64,000 nucleotides of DNA from Sinotaia quadrata (lineage: Eukaryota > Mollusca > Gastropoda > Architaenioglossa > Viviparidae): the NCBI GenBank assembly GCA_028829895.1, contig CM054177.1:53565164-53629163 (forward strand). Direction: 5' to 3'. Below are positions 22,706 through 37,300 of this stretch, one piece after another. Numbering within the stretch: position 1 is the first letter of the stretch; every line of letters starts with the position of its first letter. Both the position numbers and the translations under genes were made by a program. Below the pieces are notes generated by a model that had not been told where the DNA came from, searched no databases, and was given only the letters and a program-made list of their open reading frames with translations.

Positions 22706-25345
22706 ATGTCTGTTGATATTTCCTGTACCATGAACAAATTAAATTCGTATGCAGACAATCAAAGCATCTGTAACTATAATAATGATGGCAGTTCTGCATC
22801 TGACACAGGACAAATGGGTGAACATGTAAAGGTAAGTTCAACTCTCATTTGTAAATCCATGTTTAGAATACATCTGTCATTTTATGGCTTAATATTATTT
22901 TTGTTTATTGTTTCTTACATATTGATTCAAACGCCTAACAAATATTTTTTGTAATAGGTGATTTACTGTTTAACTTTGAATAAATTATTTATTTATTTTT
23001 TTTATTAAAAACACAAGTACCTACATATTTGTGATCATAGGCAACATTTTTTGAACTGGTGGGAGCATTTATATTTAGTGGTATTTATTCTTTTCTTTTG
23101 TTACTGTTAAAAACTATACAAAAGAACATTCAAAAAAAGTAGGAGAATAATATTTTCCACAAGAGGCCATTATGATTAGTCTAAAATCATTTTGATGAGG
23201 CTCAGCAGCTACCAACAGAAATATAAGTAGGTTTAGTGGGAATTGTTCCTCATTTTCTTTTTATTCATAGAAGTTAGGATTAGAAATTTTCATCTGTTAA
23301 TATGAATTTTTTAACTAAAACCACTCTGACTATGAGCTAAAATGTCAATACTTTTTTAGTTATGTATTATGATGCATTTGTGACAAGTTTGCTCTAGGTG
23401 ATGAGCAAGTGGAGATTTGCAGCAGCTTTACCTGTTTGCTGGCCATAAAAAAAAAAGAAAATCATTTTAAAATTAAAATACATTTGAAAAACAAATTGCA
23501 TGGAAACTCTTAATAATTAATATATTGAAAACAAACAATGAAATCTGTTCACTAACGACTAATATAATCTTCCTTGTCCCTTCTTTTTTTTTTTTTAAAA
23601 CTCAGTAAGTTACTTGTGTATATACAAATATTGATCTTTCATATAAGCAGATAAGTGATTTTTCTGATAAAAAATCATGTGAAATGAAATGGGCTGAATG
23701 TAGGTGTGAGTCAGCATCTAATCTATGTAGAGATAAACACAAGAAAGTATACACCAGAGCTGTTAGTCAATGGGGTTTTTCTTCCTTAAATCTATAAATA
23801 AAATACTCTCTAATGCCATGTTCTGTACTTAGTTTTATTAGAAGTGTGTATAAAATTTATTCAAGCTCCATCTGATGTTCTAAAACTGAAACAAATAACA
23901 AAAATTGTGTAGACACAAAAACGTGTAATTTTACAATAAAATAACAACCACTGTTTCCAAGTTAAAATCTCTCATCCTACCAGTGTTTTATAGATACAAC
24001 AGATACACCTATCCAAATTTCAGTCTGACAGAATGGCACAAGAAGGCTTTGATCAACATTCAGTCATGTTATACACATTAGAGGTAGATTATACATTGTA
24101 TTAACACATACATATTCCTAGTGGGAGGCATTTAATCTTTTCCCCATCAGCATGGAAATACAACTGAATATTAGAACATTGGCTTTGGTACTAAGACAGT
24201 ACAGCAGACATTCGCTAACTTATGCCTAGATGAGTGGCACCAACTACTAGCACATAGACAATATGACAAACATTTCTCACTCTTGATGACTGTACCAATG
24301 ATGTACACTTTGGCCTTAAAAATGTAAACAGCCACTGAATCATACCAGAATTCCTCCACAGCTACCAAATGATATTCATCACAGAGTTGTCCCCAGAGTC
24401 TCCAGACAGTATTCCAATGAGAATTTGAAAACTAGTTACTGATTAGCAGAGATCTGTTCGACTTTTAGAATCTGACAAAAGTAATTGTAAAAATCGGGGT
24501 TTAAATACACTTTCATTAATGTGGGTGTTATTGATTTTATGACAATGAGCATGGGAATGCCCTGGTGAACATGGCTTCAAACTCACCAGGCAACACCTCA
24601 AGCCACTACAATAGAATTGTCCAGTGTGCTGGCCCTGGTCATTCTTAAATGGGCAACTTTTTTTAGCACTGCAACAAAAGGCGTAGACTGAAAACTGATT
24701 TCACCATGCTTCTCCTAGTATGCCCTTGTTACCTGGCATAATCCTTATATGCGGTCACCATGACAAAATAGCATTTACTAAATACTAGTTATTTCCACAA
24801 ATCTACCTCAGCAAACCTTCTACCACTACCATGGCAACAGTATAAAAAATATCTCTCTGAATTGGCAGTGACTTCATGCTCACAGTCACACACAGCCTCC
24901 AAACAAGGTTCAAATAAATGTTACAATAGAAGAATTAAGCTGTCTCATTGCTGGCATCATCAGCTTGCTAAAAGTTCATGCACAAATAAACAAGCATTTT
25001 CAAATAATAAGTAACTAGAGAAAGTAGAGTATTAATAAAATATTAATTAATCAATGTAATTAGAACAATAGGATTTTGTATCTTTACAATATTATTTTTA
25101 GACTTCATACATCTTGATATTGTCCATAATTGTAATGTAGTATTGTACTTGTACTGTAATTTTTATTGATTTATGTTGGTGAAACATCACCTGGGGCACA
25201 AATATAAGCCACAAAGACAAATAAATCAAATTGTGGAGTGTCAAAACAGAAATTTATATAACATTGGCATAAGTACATATAAACACTAGGCATATTATTA
25301 TCACCCCTATTTTTATTCACATCACAAGCTCACCTTAGTAAATTA

Positions 25346-25399
<54 letters not shown>

Positions 25400-28300
25400 T
25401 GTTGCATTCACTATTCAGATAAGTACTGTTAGTTTTATATTAAATATCTTTCTAGTAAATGAAATGTTAATCAGTTTATATTGTAGTGAATGTTGTAAAT
25501 TTATAGACTAATTCATTTAATATTAATATTGAATTCTGGTACTGGATCATGGTTTGTTAATCCTATCAAGAACTCAATCATTAATTCCCAATATTATTTT
25601 GCTAGCATGTTTATGTCTGTCAAGCCAGTTTGGCTTTAAAGGAGTAGATGATGATGGTGAGGAAGATATGTAATGATGATGAATATTTGCAGAGAGAATA
25701 GATTAAAACAATAAAAGAGAATACTGAGTAGTTTGTAACATCATGATGGACTGGAAAGTAGTAACTAACAATGATCTAGTGAGAGGATACTGCTCTGAGT
25801 GTGAATAGAGATAAACTGTTAAAGAAGCCATGAAGAAATAAAAAGATGAAAATTTGGCATATGACCTACCTTTGCCTTCTAAAATTTGTAATAGTACTTT
25901 ATCAAAGGAAGTTCCATTTTTTCTCATACCTATTTCCATATTTATTTATCTGTATGTCTCCCTGTCTGTCTATCTGTAACTGTTTATGTGTGCTCTGTCT
26001 TGAAATAAAAGTTGATGCACACGTAATGGAGTATTGTACTTTATATACACTTAACGTTATTACATATATAATAAACTAATTTATGGTATCTCTAAGCTGG
26101 GGAAATTTATACTTCCATTTTCTTTCTCAACATATAACTGAAAATCATGGATACCTATATATTTCTTTCAGAAAAGTCACCTTTATTATTATGTAATAAT
26201 TTTATTTATTTATTTTATTTTTCAAATAATGGGAAATTGAACAACTCCTCTAAAATTACTTTAATAAATATTTTTATAGATGATTACATTTTTACAGTTC
26301 AATTTTAGACATCATTTTGTATTGAAAGGTGTTCTAGGAGTAAATACTTAGAGTCTTAAATTCAATATAATTTATCCTGTAACAAAATAATAAATAAACA
26401 CTACTGTACTTTTTTTAATGTCATGGACTTAATCTCCATACAGCCCAAAAATTAATTCTCATTGTTCAATTAAGTGTTAAGATTGACAATCTGAGCAAGT
26501 TTTCACACTGAACACTAAACAAAATTTCTATATGTGTGGTGATTTTGACCTTATCATATAAACTAAACATCAAAGCCTCATGGGTCATCCACTTTCTCTT
26601 TGTCTAATATCTGTCTGTTAGAGATGATTATCCCTAGATTACCTTTCTGTTTCAACTTGTGCTAAGTTTTAAAAAATCCTACCATCTCACTATGCACTAA
26701 TGAATTCATTGTTTGTTTTGAATCAGAATGCCCTTCCACTGTGGAGAGATAAAGGGGCAGTCAGAATGGGAAAACTACCATGCCTGTGGTGGCTGGCTCT
26801 GGCAGCTATGTAAGCATGAAGTAAACAAACTGCTGGCCTGCACAAGGGTTCTGCTTATGTCAAACAATGTCTTAGGGTTCTTGGTCATTGTACTTTTGTC
26901 AAACAATGTCTTAGGGTTCTTGGTCATTGTACTTATGTCAAACAGTGTCTGACATATTCTTGGACATGTTGTATTATTTTGTCATCAGGAGATGTGGATA
27001 CTAGTGTATGTAGTACCATCATTCATTAATAAAGATGTAATTAATAGCAAATACATTTATGTGAGACTAAAAGGGGGAGGGGGAATACCATTAGGGCAGT
27101 TACATAATGACATTACTGCATGGTTATACGGTAATACTTTACAGCTGTTTGTAGCTGTAACATTTGGAGAATAGCATAGATAGCAAGAAAGTAATGTGTG
27201 TAATATAGTAACATTACTTCATGGGTACTACTTCTAGTAACTCAGTAATATCTTGCAATTTGTGTTTTGAAGCTATGGTATTTGACTAATAGAGATGTTA
27301 AGATTTGCATCCATCACCTTTCTCATCCCTAGTTGTCTAAGAACAGTCATAGCAAATGAGAATATAAATTCTTTATTAAAATGATACACTTTCTCTTTAT
27401 TTGACTGATTTATTTAGAATAATACACACTTTTTTTTATTAGAATAGCTCTCACAATTTCTCTATTTAGAAGGCACACACATGCACCATTTCTTCATTCG
27501 AGTAATACATCTTTTTAGAATGAAACTTGCCACTTCTTTATTAAAATAATACTCCATTTATAAAAAATTGAAATGATACAGATTGTTTCTTAAAATGATA
27601 CATACATCCAGATTCTGAGATAAAATGACACAGTCCATTTTAGACTGATACACACTATGTCTTTATTTGAATACATAAAATAACCATTTTTTATTAGAAT
27701 ATTATGCACCTTTCATTATTAGAATAATATTTTTAATATATATCCATTTCTTTATTAGAATGACAACACACCATTGTTTATTAGAAAAGTACACACCATT
27801 TAAAATAACAATCACAATTTATTATTAAACTAGAGTATTTGGCCATCATATCACGTGACGGGTGTAAAATTAAAATGAATGAATTGTTTATTGGAAAATT
27901 GCCAGTGAAAATTTGAGCATCGTTTAGCAAATGACCTTGACTGTCTTTTTTTTTTTTTAATTACTTTCATGTTGTCTCTTTTTCATGAATGTAGCAGAGC
28001 AACATAAAGCAGACCATGTGGAAACTTCCTTCCTTCCCATTCCCTCCAGCCTTTCCATGAACGCAACAATGCAACATAAAGCTGACCATATGGGGGGGGG
28101 GGGGGAACCTCACGTGCTCAAAGCCCTCTCATGACTGTGCAGTCACTTACAATTTAAACTATACCTATCAGCTATGCATTTATGCAAAAATAATCCATCA
28201 ATGAAAGGAGGAAAACAATCTACCTCATTCACATTCATAATTGCCTAATTCAGTAATTGCATAAAAATATACTTATATTCTATAGGGCAAAAAGAAATTT

Positions 28301-31300
28301 TCAAGCACTATGTACCAATTACTTATTTTCTTATTTCCCATTCCCATGTTTACCATCACCACAACAGAAATTGTCAATTTCACAATTTATAGAAAGGTGT
28401 GAAGATGTGACATGTAGTTCTTGTATTATCGCAGAATAAATGGAAGCATTTAATCAAAGGAACACACTGTAAGAGACTGTATGTCTGAATATATTTCTTT
28501 CACTGTGTGAGAGAGAGACTGGGCATATTTTAGCAGTATAAATTGAAGCATTTGATCAATTAAATGCACCCTACTTTTGGGGGTGGGGGGTTTAGTCTGA
28601 ATGTCGCTGAGTGTGAGAGAGAGAAAGTGAAATAGAGCATATTAAATTTATGTGTACATTTCTAAACAGTAAAGCAAGTGGAATTTAAACATCACCTTAT
28701 GAAGATGGTGATAAGATAGATAGGTAGGTGGAGAGATAGGTTGACAGATAATTTTTAGTTAGATAGTGTGACAGAGCAAAGTTTTGCCCAAATAAACAAA
28801 CCACATGCTTGAAAGGTCAAGGATGCTTTAGCATCACTCCCAAAAATCCCACATGCTTGAGGGTAAAGCTGGCCTTGTGAATAAAACTCTCATGTGCTTT
28901 AAGAAATGCATTATTCACAAATCTGGAAAACTATATAAAACAACATGCACAACTTTTAAAATTAGACTGATACTGTGATAGTTGCACACTACACACACCA
29001 TTTTTTAATTATAAAAACATACATTTTTTTAAATTAAATGATAAACACCATTTTAGAATGACTGACAATAATACATAGTCCATTTCTTTATTAGTGACCA
29101 TGTGATTTATTGTTTAGATTGACATATAGTGATATACACAGTTTGTTGTTTTGAATGACAAATACCATTCTTTTTATTAGAACGATAGAAAAAAGTTGAC
29201 TCAGTTCCCCATTTCTTCTTTAAGTTCTTAATCTCTCTGTTAATCAAATTAGAAAAATAGAATATGACTTGGCTTGGTTTACTGCCTATGCTGCACTCTC
29301 TAGTTATATAAAGCTAAGAATAATCCATGTCCTCATAAATACATGTAATACTGAATTTGTCATTCCTATAAACACAATACATTTGCAGCTTTCGCTTACT
29401 AAGGTGGCTATTGACAACTAGAAGATACTGTACTACAGCTGTAACAAAGTATTGACATATGATAAAATGATATATTATCAAAAGTGAAATGCTGTCATCT
29501 GCTTCACATCTGCAGTCTTGTGCTAAATTCAAGTTATTGATTCAAGCAGTGCTTATAAAATAAATGTGCAACATACTTTTCATACAATAGTACTCACTTT
29601 AGATGATTCTTGAGTTAACATTCTGATAAATAGATAATTCTTGATTTAATAATCTGTAGATAAATGAGTCATGATTTAACATTCTCCTAGATAGATCATT
29701 CTTGATGTATCATTCTGTTAGATAATTCTTGATTTAACAACTATTCAAGAAAAAAGTACATTTAACTAAACATATAGTGTGACATGAGACAGGAAAAGAG
29801 GGAGAGTCGGAAATTATGACATCACTTCTTTCTTATATTTTTTTTTTTACAGTTGGTTTTACAACTAACAATTGAAAGAGACATTGTTTTTATAGAATGG
29901 TATTGAATAAAGTTTTTTGAAATGATACTTTTTTGACAATAATTTTTGAATATGATTACTTTTTTAAAGTGTTTATTATTAGTTTATTATTAAAACTGTA
30001 ACAAATAGTATCTTTATCACTAAATGGTATGTGTGTGTTATATGTACATGTATATATATATGAATATACTTTTTTTTTCTTTAGATATAAACTGTACTTT
30101 TATTACCTATTCTTTTATTTAGTAAAAGTTGCATAATTAACAGTTGCCATAATTAGACATTTTTAGTTGCAAACAGACTATTGTTTTCTGTAAAATATTA
30201 TTATATGCCTTCATTTTATTGAAGACAGAAAGTAATTTCAACTCATTCCATCCACTCCAAGCAATTAAAGATCTGCAATATTTACTTTAGAGATGGGAGA
30301 ATCTGCAATCTTATGATATACTGTTAAAAGGAAGTTAGATTCTGGCAGATTGTGACAAGAGGGAGAGGAATGAAATTGTCGCAAAATGTGTGATTAAATT
30401 TAGTATAGTCCCCTGAGTTGTGAATCTTCTCTCCCTAGTCATAACTTTTGCTAAGGATGTAAAGATAAAATAAAAAATATTTCTATAATTGGCATTGAAC
30501 TCTGTTTGTTTTTATTCAAATGCTCAGTATTCATTTAGTAAGATACAAGCTACTTAGTGTGCATTAAAACAATGAATCTTTCTGGACAGTGCAAATTCAG
30601 GAGCAAAACTAATGTCAAGTTACTGGAGCCAGATGCTTAACAGGTTTTGCATATGCTAAAATAATCTAATAGAAAGTGTTTGGTTGTTTCTGCTTTGTAC
30701 AAGCCCTGTGGGTATAAATCACAATTCTTAGTTATAAAACAAAAATAGAAATTATAATGGTTTCATCGGCCATTGTAAAATTTGTGTCATATCATTATCA
30801 ACCAACATCATTGAACAGTTTAAGATGACTGAGTGGTAGGAACCTCACATTTATTGTATTATTGTTGTTTTTTCTTGTATAACTAAAGGATCCTAAAGTT
30901 TATTGTACTAAAAGTGTTTAGTTTCTATGTAAAGAATACAAAATGTATTGTATTAGTGGTGTTTTGCTCCTATGTAAGAACTTCATATTTGTTGTATTAA
31001 AAGTGTTTTGTTGATTTGGTTAAATAGCTTCTCATACACATATGCAAATATTGTTCAGCTACCTATTATGAAGTATCAAAGTATTGCAATTACAAACAAA
31101 AATTTTACTGTAATTGAAACTGCTTAGCCCATACTCTCGTTAGTAGTGTAATTAATTTTGGTAATGAGATGCAGCAAAATATAAATATGTTAATACTCAG
31201 GTACCTAAACACATTATATAATTGTATTTTATATGAAATAAAATTAATGGCAAATTACTGGGCAGAGAGAAAATCATATATTTTACAATAAATATCTCAT

Positions 31301-34300
31301 TGTTGAACTTGTCATCACTTCATTTCCTAATGTAATTTTAGTTAGGGCAACATCATATTCTTCATGGAAATTAATATCTCAAAAACTGGTTCTTGACATT
31401 TTATTTTTTATGCAATTTTAGCTAGAGCAGTATTATCCCTTGGATTAAGATATGTTACAGAGAATAAAATAGCTATAAAATTTATTGAAGCATGAAAGAT
31501 TAAATAAGTTACCATTATGTGTGAATGATTCTCACATGTAAAGTCAAATAATTCTTTTGTCATGTACTTGTCACATAATGGCCTTATGTAGCCCACAATT
31601 TTATTGAAGCATGAAAGATTAAATAAGTTACCATTATGTGTGAATGATTCTCACATGTAAAGTCAAATAATTCTTTTGTCATGTACTTGTCACATAATGG
31701 CCTTATGTAGCCCACACTTTTATTGAAGCATGAAAGATTAAATAAGTTACCATTATGTGTGAATGATTCTCACATGTAAAGTCAAATAATGTCATGCACT
31801 TGTCACATAATGGCCTTATGTAGCCCACACTCAGTGACTCACTCTCCTCTAAAAATAGACTACATTCAAACCTAGCTCTAGGACAGTTGACCCTTACGCC
31901 TGGGCTAGAGAGTGGCTTAATTAGTAACCCACTTTAAATGGACCATTCAGAGTGCAACTGAACTATGCATGACAAACATACAAGAAACCTACTGTTATTC
32001 AGCTAACCATGCAAATTGACTGTTGAGCAACATATGCTTTGGTCTCCCAACCTTAATTAGCTACAATTATAGTTTTATACTGCATAGCCGCTTCCACTCT
32101 TATTGCTGGTTACTGATGCAGCAGGAACCCATTCTCTGTGTATATTACTGCCGAAACTATATGGTTTTGCTTGTATAACTGAATATTATACCCATGTTTA
32201 TCTTTAACCTTAACTATCTTTTCAAATTGTTATACATTCTACTTAGGATATTAGACTATATGATGATTACGTACATAAGCGTGTTCTTTCAGAGAATGCT
32301 TCAAGTGGACAAATTCTTTAGCCCATATGCTTTTACTGGCAGATCAGCTCTTTATTTCCAACATTGATTTTTGATGAGCACTGAGCCATGAAGCAATGCC
32401 AGAGTGGAGCAACTCACTGGCCAGAGACAACAGTTCAAGAGACCATGTGCGCCTCTGCTGCAGCATCACTAGGATCCTGGACGACAACATCAGGCATATA
32501 CTGAGATATGTGGGCCACAAAATCAACAGCCATACAGCAGCTTCTCTCATAGCTTCATTTATAATTTCGCCCACATAAATAACCAAAACAGTGTCCTAGG
32601 GTTCAAGCAAACTATCTCTTAAGACATGACATGGTCCTGATTATGAACACTATACATTTATAAACTCTAATTATAACCATCTTAAGACATGACATTGTCC
32701 TGATTATGAACACTATACATTTATAAACTCTTAATTATAACCATCGAACCATTCACTATGTTACCACCTTTCCATCTTATTTTATTTCTCTTTAAATATA
32801 TTTTAGTATTGATACTTAAACCACATGTGTTGGCATAATACATGTTATATATCATTGTGTATCACCTGTATTTAATTAATATACCTGTCTGTACGTATCA
32901 GGAGGCTCAGAGCTATATTCTCAACTTTACTCTTCTTTCCTACATTATCTGTATTAGCTCTTTCCAATATGTGTAGCCAGCCAGAAGGTGTGTTTTGGGG
33001 GATTAGCCTAAGGTTATGGGCAGCCTGGGATGGTGGAGAATTAACATCTTACCCATCTCCCAGCAAAATGTCACAGTACTGCAGTGGTTTGTATTCCTTA
33101 TCCCAGCATAGCACTTGTATGAATTAATCTAATTTGTCCGCTTATTTAGGAGAAATTTTTTTAATGTAAATTTGCTACACAGTTTTATTTTATTTATTTT
33201 TTACTTTTTGAAAGATGTTCTGTTAATTTATTGTTTTTTTACAATTTTGATAGTCTTCTGTTTCTCTCCTTGTATAGGGTGTTAGTATATGGCTCATATG
33301 GGGTTCTGATGAACTTGAGTAAAGTGGATGGCCAAATTCCATTCAGCTCTATGTCTATGGTTCTTCTCATAGAGGCAATTAAGGTAATTTTCATAGATAT
33401 CTTCCTCTTTTTAAAAAATTTGTGTACATAAACAGCATTTTTTAATACAATTTATGTTCTATCTGGAACTATAATTTTATATGTGACGGCAAAAATGATA
33501 GTTTGATTAATTGTCTTAAACCGATTCGTCTATCTTTCTTACTTCTGCACTTCTCATTAATTTGCCTAACAGTCTGTCTTTCTGCCTTCTGTACCTCTCA
33601 GTTAACTTTTATTATTATCATTAAAACTTAAAATGTATTTGGACATAAGCTATTCAGTTATTAGTTTAATATTTATTATATTTATGTAGTATTTTAATAT
33701 TTTTTATTTCTATTGCAGTTTCTTTTTTCTATTGTACTGTATGTGTCAGAAGTTGGCGAAAATGACTTCTCCTGGCCAAGTATACGACTTGCATTGCCAT
33801 TTTCTGTACCAGCTATTCTGTATAGCATCAACAATAATCTGTCAGTCATTTTGCAGTCATACATGGATCCAGCCTCTTACCAGGTGTGGTTTTTTTTTTA
33901 ATAATTTGTTTGTTGGATTGTGAATGCCTATGTACACTACAACACTCATTCATTTAGCTAAAAAAATAAACACCTGGTAAAACTAATCATTAATTCCTCT
34001 ATAGCCAAATGACGCCCAGGTATGATTGTAGTAGCAACAAGTGAAGTTGACATTGAATCCATTACTCCAATCTCTTTGCCTAAGTGTTGATAGTTTGGAT
34101 CACCTCTGGATGATTTTACCCATCTGTCACTGACGTGAAGATATGAAGTCAGGCAGATAACAAATTTCTTGCAAAGATCAATTTTATGCCGACATTGCCA
34201 ATATCTGCTGCCCAGTAGTGATCAATCTCTGCTGAGACAGGTCCATCAAAATATTGTATACAATATATGTTTTCCTCTCTGCTAGCATTGTCTGCTCAAA

Positions 34301-37300
34301 ATTGGTTCATGTATGGAGTATAAATGGGGTTGACATTCAAGACTGAAAGAGAATAAGTATGACTGTGGGTGGAATTGCTGGAAATACGTTTTTTTTGGTT
34401 TCTAGTAAATTCTGTCATCACAAACGCTTTCATGCTTTATGACCAGACTTAAACTTCAGTCCACTGACAAACATTTTTTTTTCATTGATTTTCATCATAA
34501 GCTTGCCACACAACTCATTGTTGGAATCATTGCCAGTAAACGACAACATTTTGAAGTTGTGTGAGCACTGTCTTGTGATGATGAGAATCTGTGAGGTCAT
34601 CTCAGCATCAAGATGTCCAAGAGAAATTGCTGCTGTTGTCATCTCAAGCAATAAGCCCAGAAAAATACAATTTTTGGTTGTGGCCAGAGTAATATATATT
34701 TATTTAAGGACTGTCAAGAACAAACCACCAATAAACTGTAAAATGTCAGTACATTAACATATATCAGTCCCACATACCCACCCCAAAAGTAAAGGCATTT
34801 TGTTTTGTTTATTTGTAAGAATTTGTTTGTTTGTTTTACTACATTCACAAGATTATAATAACTATATTTACAGCAGCATACTTAGTTAATGCAAAAACAA
34901 CAAATACAAACATTTGTTTATGTATAGTTTAGGCAGAAATTAAGTGTCAATATGCATTTTTAAAAATATCCTCACCCCTCTAGAGTGTGTTGTATTTGCA
35001 ATTATGTTTGTTTTTGAGTGTGCAAAGATAATTATTAATTAGTTCAGTATCAAAGTTTTGGGTGATTGATGTGAAATCAGGTGATTACACAATTTTCCAA
35101 AAATCTTTTATTTAATTTATATTTTTAAAATATATTTTTATTCTTTATCATCAGTTTTTAGATTAAAAAATATATATTGCTGGTTTTCCAACAAATCCAC
35201 TGAACCAGGATACTTTTTATATAGATTGTTGAATGATAAAATCAGTTTTGAGTAACTTTTGTTACTGTTATAAATTGATTACAATTTGTTTTGTAGGTGA
35301 TATAACAGTTCAAGCATAACTCATTTTTGCTCTCACTTCATAAAAACCCCAACATTTGTAGGGTTTCAGATCTAAGCATATTGACTGGTCAATACACAGC
35401 TGCTTTGATGTAAATGAGCATTATTGAGAAAGCTGCTCTATAAATAATAGCCATCAAGTGAAGAGTTGTAAAGAATTTTGAAAATGTTTATAAGTCTACC
35501 TTTGAGAAAGTTAATGATTTATTGGAAAATATCTTCACATATAAGTACTAATTTTTCAGACACTCAATCATATAGTGCTTCACAAATATAACACGTCAAA
35601 TAGGATTTGATCTTAAGCATAGGCAGACTTATTCCTTTATATTTTTAACAATGGTGAATTAATTTTGTTACTACAGTGGGGCCTCAGTTTATGATGCCAA
35701 CAATTAAGCATTTAACATGAGCAGTTTTATGTGATATTTCCAGTTGATCATTTTCTTGGAATGCATTTCCATTTTTAAATAACACCATCCCCTATATCCC
35801 TTTTTAATAAAGAAAATAATTTCATTGGGTTTTTCTTGACAGATTCTTTCAAATTTGAAAATAGTGACCACTGCTGTTTTGTATAAACTAATCTTGAAAA
35901 GGTAATGGATGTTTGTTTTTAGTGTGAGTGAGTAATTCATTTAGTACAGAATCTTTGCAATAAACTAATCTTGAAAAAAGTAATAGATGTTTGCTTTTAT
36001 GGATTAAGATAATCTCTTATTTGCTTTTATGGATTAAGATAATATCTTATTTGCTTTATGGATTAAGATAATATCTTATTTGCTTTATGGATTAAGATAA
36101 TATCTTATTTGCTTTATGGATTAAGATAATATCTTATTTGCTTTCTTCCTATATAGCCATGAAATGTGTATGATTGAAATGTTTATCTCCTAATGCTTCT
36201 TTTATTATTTTATTTTTAAACTGATTAGTGCTATGTAATTTATATATTTGCAATGTTTTTTAAAAAGTGCCCTGTATTAATGTATTGATCGGTGTATGGT
36301 TTCAACATTACCAACATTTTTGTAACAGATCTCTGAGCATGCAGCAATGGATATCAGTTGGGTTGCTGACTTTGGCAGGAATCTGTGATAGGTGAGAAAA
36401 ATAATTTGTTTATAAACAAATAATAAATCAATTAAAAGAGAACAATTTAAATTATTTTTCATTTAATTTTAGTTGTGATGTAAATTGCACACTCTTGGTA
36501 TCAGCATCCATTTTTTTATAGTTATTATGATAGATTAACTTTTGTTATTTTGTGTGTTGCAGTTATTTTTATGGAATATAATTTCAAGTAGTCTTCTGTT
36601 TACAGAAACATAACTTGAAAACTATATAAATAAAATAATAAAATTAAAAGCAATATACTGTAAATACATTGTTAAGAAAATCTCTGCAGTGTAAAATATT
36701 AATATATTTATAAAGTTCTAATGTTATTGACCTACCATCTTTACTAATAAAAAGGAACACTGAAAACATTTATAATAATTTTTTTTTTACTTCATAAACT
36801 TTCATTTTAATTTTTTTTAATGCTTATTCTATGCCTTTCAAATGTACAGATGGCCAAATCTATGGCACATTTTATTTATTTCTTCTACTGCTTTCCTTGT
36901 AATCTGTACAGACTGAATTTGTAAGTGTAAACATGACTTAACAATCCTTTGTCTGTGAAATTTATCACTGATTTACACTATGCCACCCATTCACACATGC
37001 TCTCTGTTGGTTCTTTGGAGGCTATTCTCAACATCTCTGCAGAATAGATTGTCAGTAGTACTTGTCAAGGAAAACATTTTCATACACCTCTCTCCAATTT
37101 TTAATGCTATTTATGTGTGTGTGTGATTTACAATTTTATTAACTTATAAAGTTTAAAAATAAGACAGAATATTGCTAATCTATGCATGTTGTTTGTAAAT
37201 ATCAGCATAAATTCCGATTCATGCAGAGAAAACATACAATTTTGTTTTTTTATTGAGAAAGTAAGTGAAGCAGTGATTCACCATAATAAGTAAGCAAAGG

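Noticed and set aside
32344..32586. Frames of 80 and 60 codons on opposite strands in a GC-richer patch
   Set aside because: No known domain, no splice signals in phase with SLC35A4 exons, and the mirrored openness reflects base composition.
35663..35700. Possible pogo-like end (tacagtggggcctcagttta)
   Set aside because: The end looks convincing, but no partner inverted end or TA-bounded element was found nearby, so it remains at most a fragment.
36277..36462. Minus-strand frame over SLC35A4 exon 6
   Set aside because: It is the complement of a well-supported plus-strand exon (36329-36391) joined in phase to its neighbours.
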